Of a stretch of DNA of 7,617 nucleotides, positions 5,198-7,617 are shown one piece after another (positions within the stretch are counted from its first letter, which is position 1; every line of letters starts with the position of its first letter). Under the pieces are notes generated by a model. That model had not been told where the DNA came from. It saw nothing but the letters and a program-made list of their open reading frames with translations, and ran no database searches. The stretch comes from Bacillota bacterium (GTDB lineage Bacteria; Bacillota; Clostridia; Acetivibrionales; DSM-2933). The stretch is from NCBI GenBank assembly GCA_030705945.1, contig JAUZPS010000222.1, forward strand, positions 1 to 7,617. Direction: 5' to 3'. The position numbers were made by a program, and so were the translations under genes.

Positions 5198-7261
5198 TTA
5201 GTCATCTATTTCTATCCTTAGCTTCCTTCCCTCAAGCTCAAGCAATTTTCTGCCAATATCTTTCCATGAGTACTCTACTCCATTGGCTATTATTTTAGGC
5301 TCATTATCAGGTTCATTTCTTAAGATTATTCCTGATATTGAAATGCTTTCTTTTGTAGAATTGGTTGAAGTTTGACTATTTATATTTATACTTTTATCTT
5401 CAATGAATTTCTTAATGGCTTCAACAAAATATTCTCCGTATAAATTAAATTTAGTTTCGCCAATACCGTTAATATTAAGCATTGATTGCCTGTCAGTGGG
5501 CAATTGGTCGCGCATTTCCTTAAGAGCGCTGTCATGAAATATAATATAAGGCGGAAGTCTGTTCTTTTCTGCAAGTTCTTTTCTTAAAGCTCTGAGTATA
5601 TCAAAAAGTTCATTGCTCCCGTTTGAAACTTCATTAGGTTTTTTAACTGGGTTTGCCTTGTCAGGCTCATCAAATAAAGTTTTTGAGGCTTTTTTACCTC
5701 TGGTGTCCCTTTGTGAAAGAGCAGCAGGCGTATTATGTTTTGCAGCCCTATTATATACTTTCTCATTGCCCTGTAAAACATCATAGGCTTTCTGAGTCAG
5801 CTTTACAACTGGATACTGGCCTTTTGTAATATTGAGATAGCTTTCTGCGGCAAGTTGATTCATCATATCGGTCAACTCGACAACACTATAGGATTTCATC
5901 AATCCAAAAGTAGAAAGAGAATCAAATTTGAGCTGTCGGATTTTCTTGAGATTTGAGCCTTTAAGAACATTTGCGACAAGATTTATTCCAAATTGTTCAT
6001 TCATTCTTTTTATGCAGGAAAAAATTTTCTGCGCTTCAAGGGTAACATCAGTTAGGACATCTGAGCTTGAACAATTCTCGCATTTACTGCAGTTTTCTGG
6101 CGTATCTGACTCGCCGAAATAATCTAAAATGTAATGCCTTAAGCATTTTGAGGTATGGCAATAATCAACCATATCCTGGAGTTTTTGATATTCAAGTTTT
6201 TTTCTATCAGGAGGAAGAAGACTTTCTTCAAGAAGGAATCTTTGGATATGAAGATCCTGGGCTCCATACAGAAGGATGCATTCAGCGTCGTCGCCGTCAC
6301 GACCTCCACGTCCGACTTCCTGATAATAGGACTCCATGTTTTTAGGCATATTAAAGTGAACCACATATCTTACGTTTGACTTATCTATACCCATTCCAAA
6401 GGCATTTGTGGCGACCATTACCCTTACTCTGTCGAAAGTAAAGTCTTCCTGATTTCTATTTCTATCCATATCGTCCATACCCGCATGATATTTACCAGTC
6501 AGAAAACCTCTCCTTAATAAAACATCATAGATCCTGTCAACTTCTTTACGAGTGGCGGCATAGATAATTCCAGACTGATCAATATGGTTTTCAATATAAT
6601 TTACTATAAAATCCAATTTATTTGCGCCCTTTTTAACGGAGAAAAACAAGTTTTTACGGTCAAAGCCAGTGACAAAAACCTCAGGTTTCTTTAGTCGAAG
6701 CTGCTTTATGATATCAAGTTTAACCTGTTCAGTTGCTGTCGCGGTAAAGGCGGTGACAACAGGCCTTTCATCAAGCTGGTTTATAAAATTTGGCAGGTTT
6801 AGGTAGCTTGGTCTGAAATCGTGACCCCACTGAGAAACACAATGAGCTTCATCAATAGCTACCATGGAAATGGTTATTCTCTGTAACATATTTATAAACC
6901 GTTCGTTCTCAAGTCTTTCAGGCGCAACATAAATAAGCTTGAATTTTCCGCTTCCTGCAAGCCACATCTGCTCTTCAAGCTCTCTCCATTCGAGTGAGCT
7001 GTTTAAAAATGTAGAGGAAATTCCTATATTATTCAGGGCGTTTACCTGATCCTTCATAAGTGATATAAGTGGAGAAATCACTAAAGTAACACCGGGCATA
7101 AGGAGCGCCGGCACCTGATAACATATTGACTTTCCACCGCCGGTGGGCATTATACCGAGGGTATCCTGGGATTTCATAATACTGCTTATTATCTTTTCCT
7201 GACCCTGGCGAAAAGAAGAATATCCAAAATATTTTCGAAGTATTTCAACAGCTTTCAACAT
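5198..7261 (-). CDS. recQ: ATP-dependent DNA helicase RecQ
   Basis: This 687-residue superfamily 2 helicase unwinds DNA 3' to 5' in recombination and replication-fork repair. Motifs in order are motif 0 FRQGQ (17-21), Walker A TGGGKS (40-45), DEAH (137-140) followed by the RecQ aromatic loop CVSQWGHDFRP, TATAT (173-177), ATNAFGMGIDK (284-294) and QEVGRGGRDG (314-323). The RecQ zinc site is Cys373, Cys391, Cys394 and Cys397. A winged-helix RQC domain (about 405-500) and an HRDC domain (about 547-622) follow, joined by a charged linker. About 65 more residues lie after the HRDC domain and make it longer than E. coli RecQ (about 610). The start is supported by GAAAGG (plus-strand CCTTTC, 7273-7278), 11 bases upstream. 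It converges on the regulator gene. Confidence 0.95.
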   Translation of the reverse strand: MLKAVEILRKYFGYSSFRQGQEKIISSIMKSQDTLGIMPTGGGKSICYQVPALLMPGVTLVISPLISLMKDQVNALNNIGISSTFLNSSLEWRELEEQMWLAGSGKFKLIYVAPERLENERFINMLQRITISMVAIDEAHCVSQWGHDFRPSYLNLPNFINQLDERPVVTAFTATATEQVKLDIIKQLRLKKPEVFVTGFDRKNLFFSVKKGANKLDFIVNYIENHIDQSGIIYAATRKEVDRIYDVLLRRGFLTGKYHAGMDDMDRNRNQEDFTFDRVRVMVATNAFGMGIDKSNVRYVVHFNMPKNMESYYQEVGRGGRDGDDAECILLYGAQDLHIQRFLLEESLLPPDRKKLEYQKLQDMVDYCHTSKCLRHYILDYFGESDTPENCSKCENCSSSDVLTDVTLEAQKIFSCIKRMNEQFGINLVANVLKGSNLKKIRQLKFDSLSTFGLMKSYSVVELTDMMNQLAAESYLNITKGQYPVVKLTQKAYDVLQGNEKVYNRAAKHNTPAALSQRDTRGKKASKTLFDEPDKANPVKKPNEVSNGSNELFDILRALRKELAEKNRLPPYIIFHDSALKEMRDQLPTDRQSMLNINGIGETKFNLYGEYFVEAIKKFIEDKSININSQTSTNSTKESISISGIILRNEPDNEPKIIANGVEYSWKDIGRKLLELEGRKLRIEIDD

Positions 7262-7281
7262 GTTTATATAAACCTTTCTAT

Positions 7282-7380
7282 ATAAAAAGCACTATTAATC
7301 TTACATTTGACGGAGCAAAATAACGAACGCTTTAACGTTATTTTGCGATAGGCAAATGTAAAAGATTAATTGCTTTTTAT
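7282..7380 (-). repeat. Long imperfect hairpin in the recQ leader
   Basis: Four blocks pair in order: ATAAAAAGCA (7282-7291) with TGCTTTTTAT (7371-7380), ATTAATCTT (7294-7302) with AAGATTAAT (7362-7370), ACATTTG (7303-7309) with CAAATGT (7353-7359), and GCAAAATAACG (7315-7325) with CGTTATTTTGC (7336-7346). That is 37 base pairs with small bulges and a ten-base loop. It does not resemble the two-palindrome family. CTATAT occurs at both edges (7278-7283 and 7381-7386), which might be a target duplication of a small inserted element. It ends just before the recQ ribosome site, so a transcript starting upstream would carry it. Confidence 0.85.
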
Positions 7381-7410
7381 CTATATCCTTTCAATTTAAG
7401 AGCGTTTCAA
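7380..7410 (-). promoter_or_regulatory. Weak candidate promoter for recQ
   Basis: Read on the minus strand, TTGAAA (plus 7405-7410, five of six) is followed after 19 bases by TATAGA (plus 7380-7385, four of six). If real, the whole hairpin at 7282-7380 would lie in the recQ leader. The spacing is long and the -10 poor. Confidence 0.2.
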
Positions 7411-7418
7411 AAAGTTCC

Positions 7419-7541
7419 TTAAAAATGCAGTTAATAAGTCTGCATTTTACTATCAAAGCTGAACTTTTCACAACTTATGAATCAAGGTATATATTTTTCA
7501 ATATAAAAAATGGATGTAAAATGTTTATTGCAAAATATATA
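7419..7541 (+). repeat. Two-palindrome repeat element, copy C (outer arm lost)
   Basis: It matches copy B from TTAAAAATGCAG to the end of palindrome 2 with three substitutions in 123 bases by hand alignment. The inner stem AAAATGCAG (7422-7430) / CTGCATTTT (7440-7448) is intact. Palindrome 2 arms are 7488-7503 and 7526-7541, with one mismatch from a G-to-T change. The outer left arm of palindrome 1 is missing or degenerate: GTTTCAAAAAGTT (7404-7416) may be its remnant. It lies upstream of recQ in the same orientation as copy B. Confidence 0.88.
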
Positions 7542-7617
7542 GAATATTTCTATGATTATAATTCAATAATAACAAAAAAAATCCTTCTTGTTAACTGGAT
7601 AATGCAGACCAGTTGCT
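7542..7617. other. AT-rich end of window without a supported gene
   Basis: No start with a ribosome site and no recognisable protein is present here. An eight-A run (7574-7581) would read as a T-tract on the minus strand. It is preceded on that strand by two overlapping weak stems: AACTGG/CCAGTT (plus 7593-7598 and 7609-7614) and ATCC/GGAT (7581-7584 and 7597-7600). This could be the terminator of a minus-strand gene beyond the edge, but the pairing is poor. Confidence 0.25.

Noticed and set aside
5386..6379. Several 60-90-codon frames on both strands inside recQ
   Set aside because: They are other-frame shadows of recQ, whose domain motifs continue without interruption through this region.
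153..7541. CRISPR array
   Set aside because: The repeats are long, palindromic, dispersed over kilobases and in both orientations, with no short regular spacers and no cas genes.
7563..7616. Possible 3' end of a minus-strand gene (reads ATGLHYPVNKKDFFCYY then stop)
   Set aside because: All that remains is 17 codons, another minus-strand frame is equally open, and nothing in it is recognisable.

Overview
The window is AT-rich, with Shine-Dalgarno sites of the AAAGGAG and GAGGGGTG type, a ferredoxin-like aldo/keto reductase and an HD-GYP response regulator. Together these point to a low-GC anaerobic Firmicute, most likely a member of Clostridia. I cannot name the genus from sequence alone.

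Layout. Bases 2-82 hold the last codons of a plus-strand gene ending in a Cys/His/Gly-rich, probably metal-binding tail. Three plus-strand genes follow: an aldo/keto reductase with two four-cysteine Fe-S motifs (347-1372), a seven-helix membrane PAS histidine kinase (1497-3350), and a response regulator with a GAF-like middle domain and an intact HD-GYP c-di-GMP phosphodiesterase (3513-5012). A convergent minus-strand recQ helicase gene occupies 5198-7261. The stretch 7262-7617 has no gene I can support. It holds a long imperfect hairpin directly upstream of recQ, a repeat copy, and about 75 bases of AT-rich sequence running to the edge.

How the genes may work together. The kinase and the HD-GYP regulator are adjacent and co-oriented and form an obvious candidate two-component pair. 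A membrane signal would control phosphorylation of the regulator and so c-di-GMP breakdown. Each of the two genes also has a plausible promoter of its own. The reductase could be linked in metabolism or only be a neighbour. recQ is an ordinary DNA-repair helicase and need not be related.

The most unusual part is non-coding. A roughly 148-bp element made of two tandem palindromes occurs three times: 153-299 inverted, 5030-5177 direct, and 7419-7541 direct with one arm lost. The two full copies differ at only three positions by my hand alignment. A fourth, shortened and diverged copy of the first palindrome only (3360-3421) sits between the kinase and regulator genes. Copies 1 and 2 bracket the reductase/two-component block as inverted repeats, and copies 2 and 3 bracket recQ as direct repeats. 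The family looks like a non-autonomous palindromic (MITE- or REP-like) element that I do not recognise.
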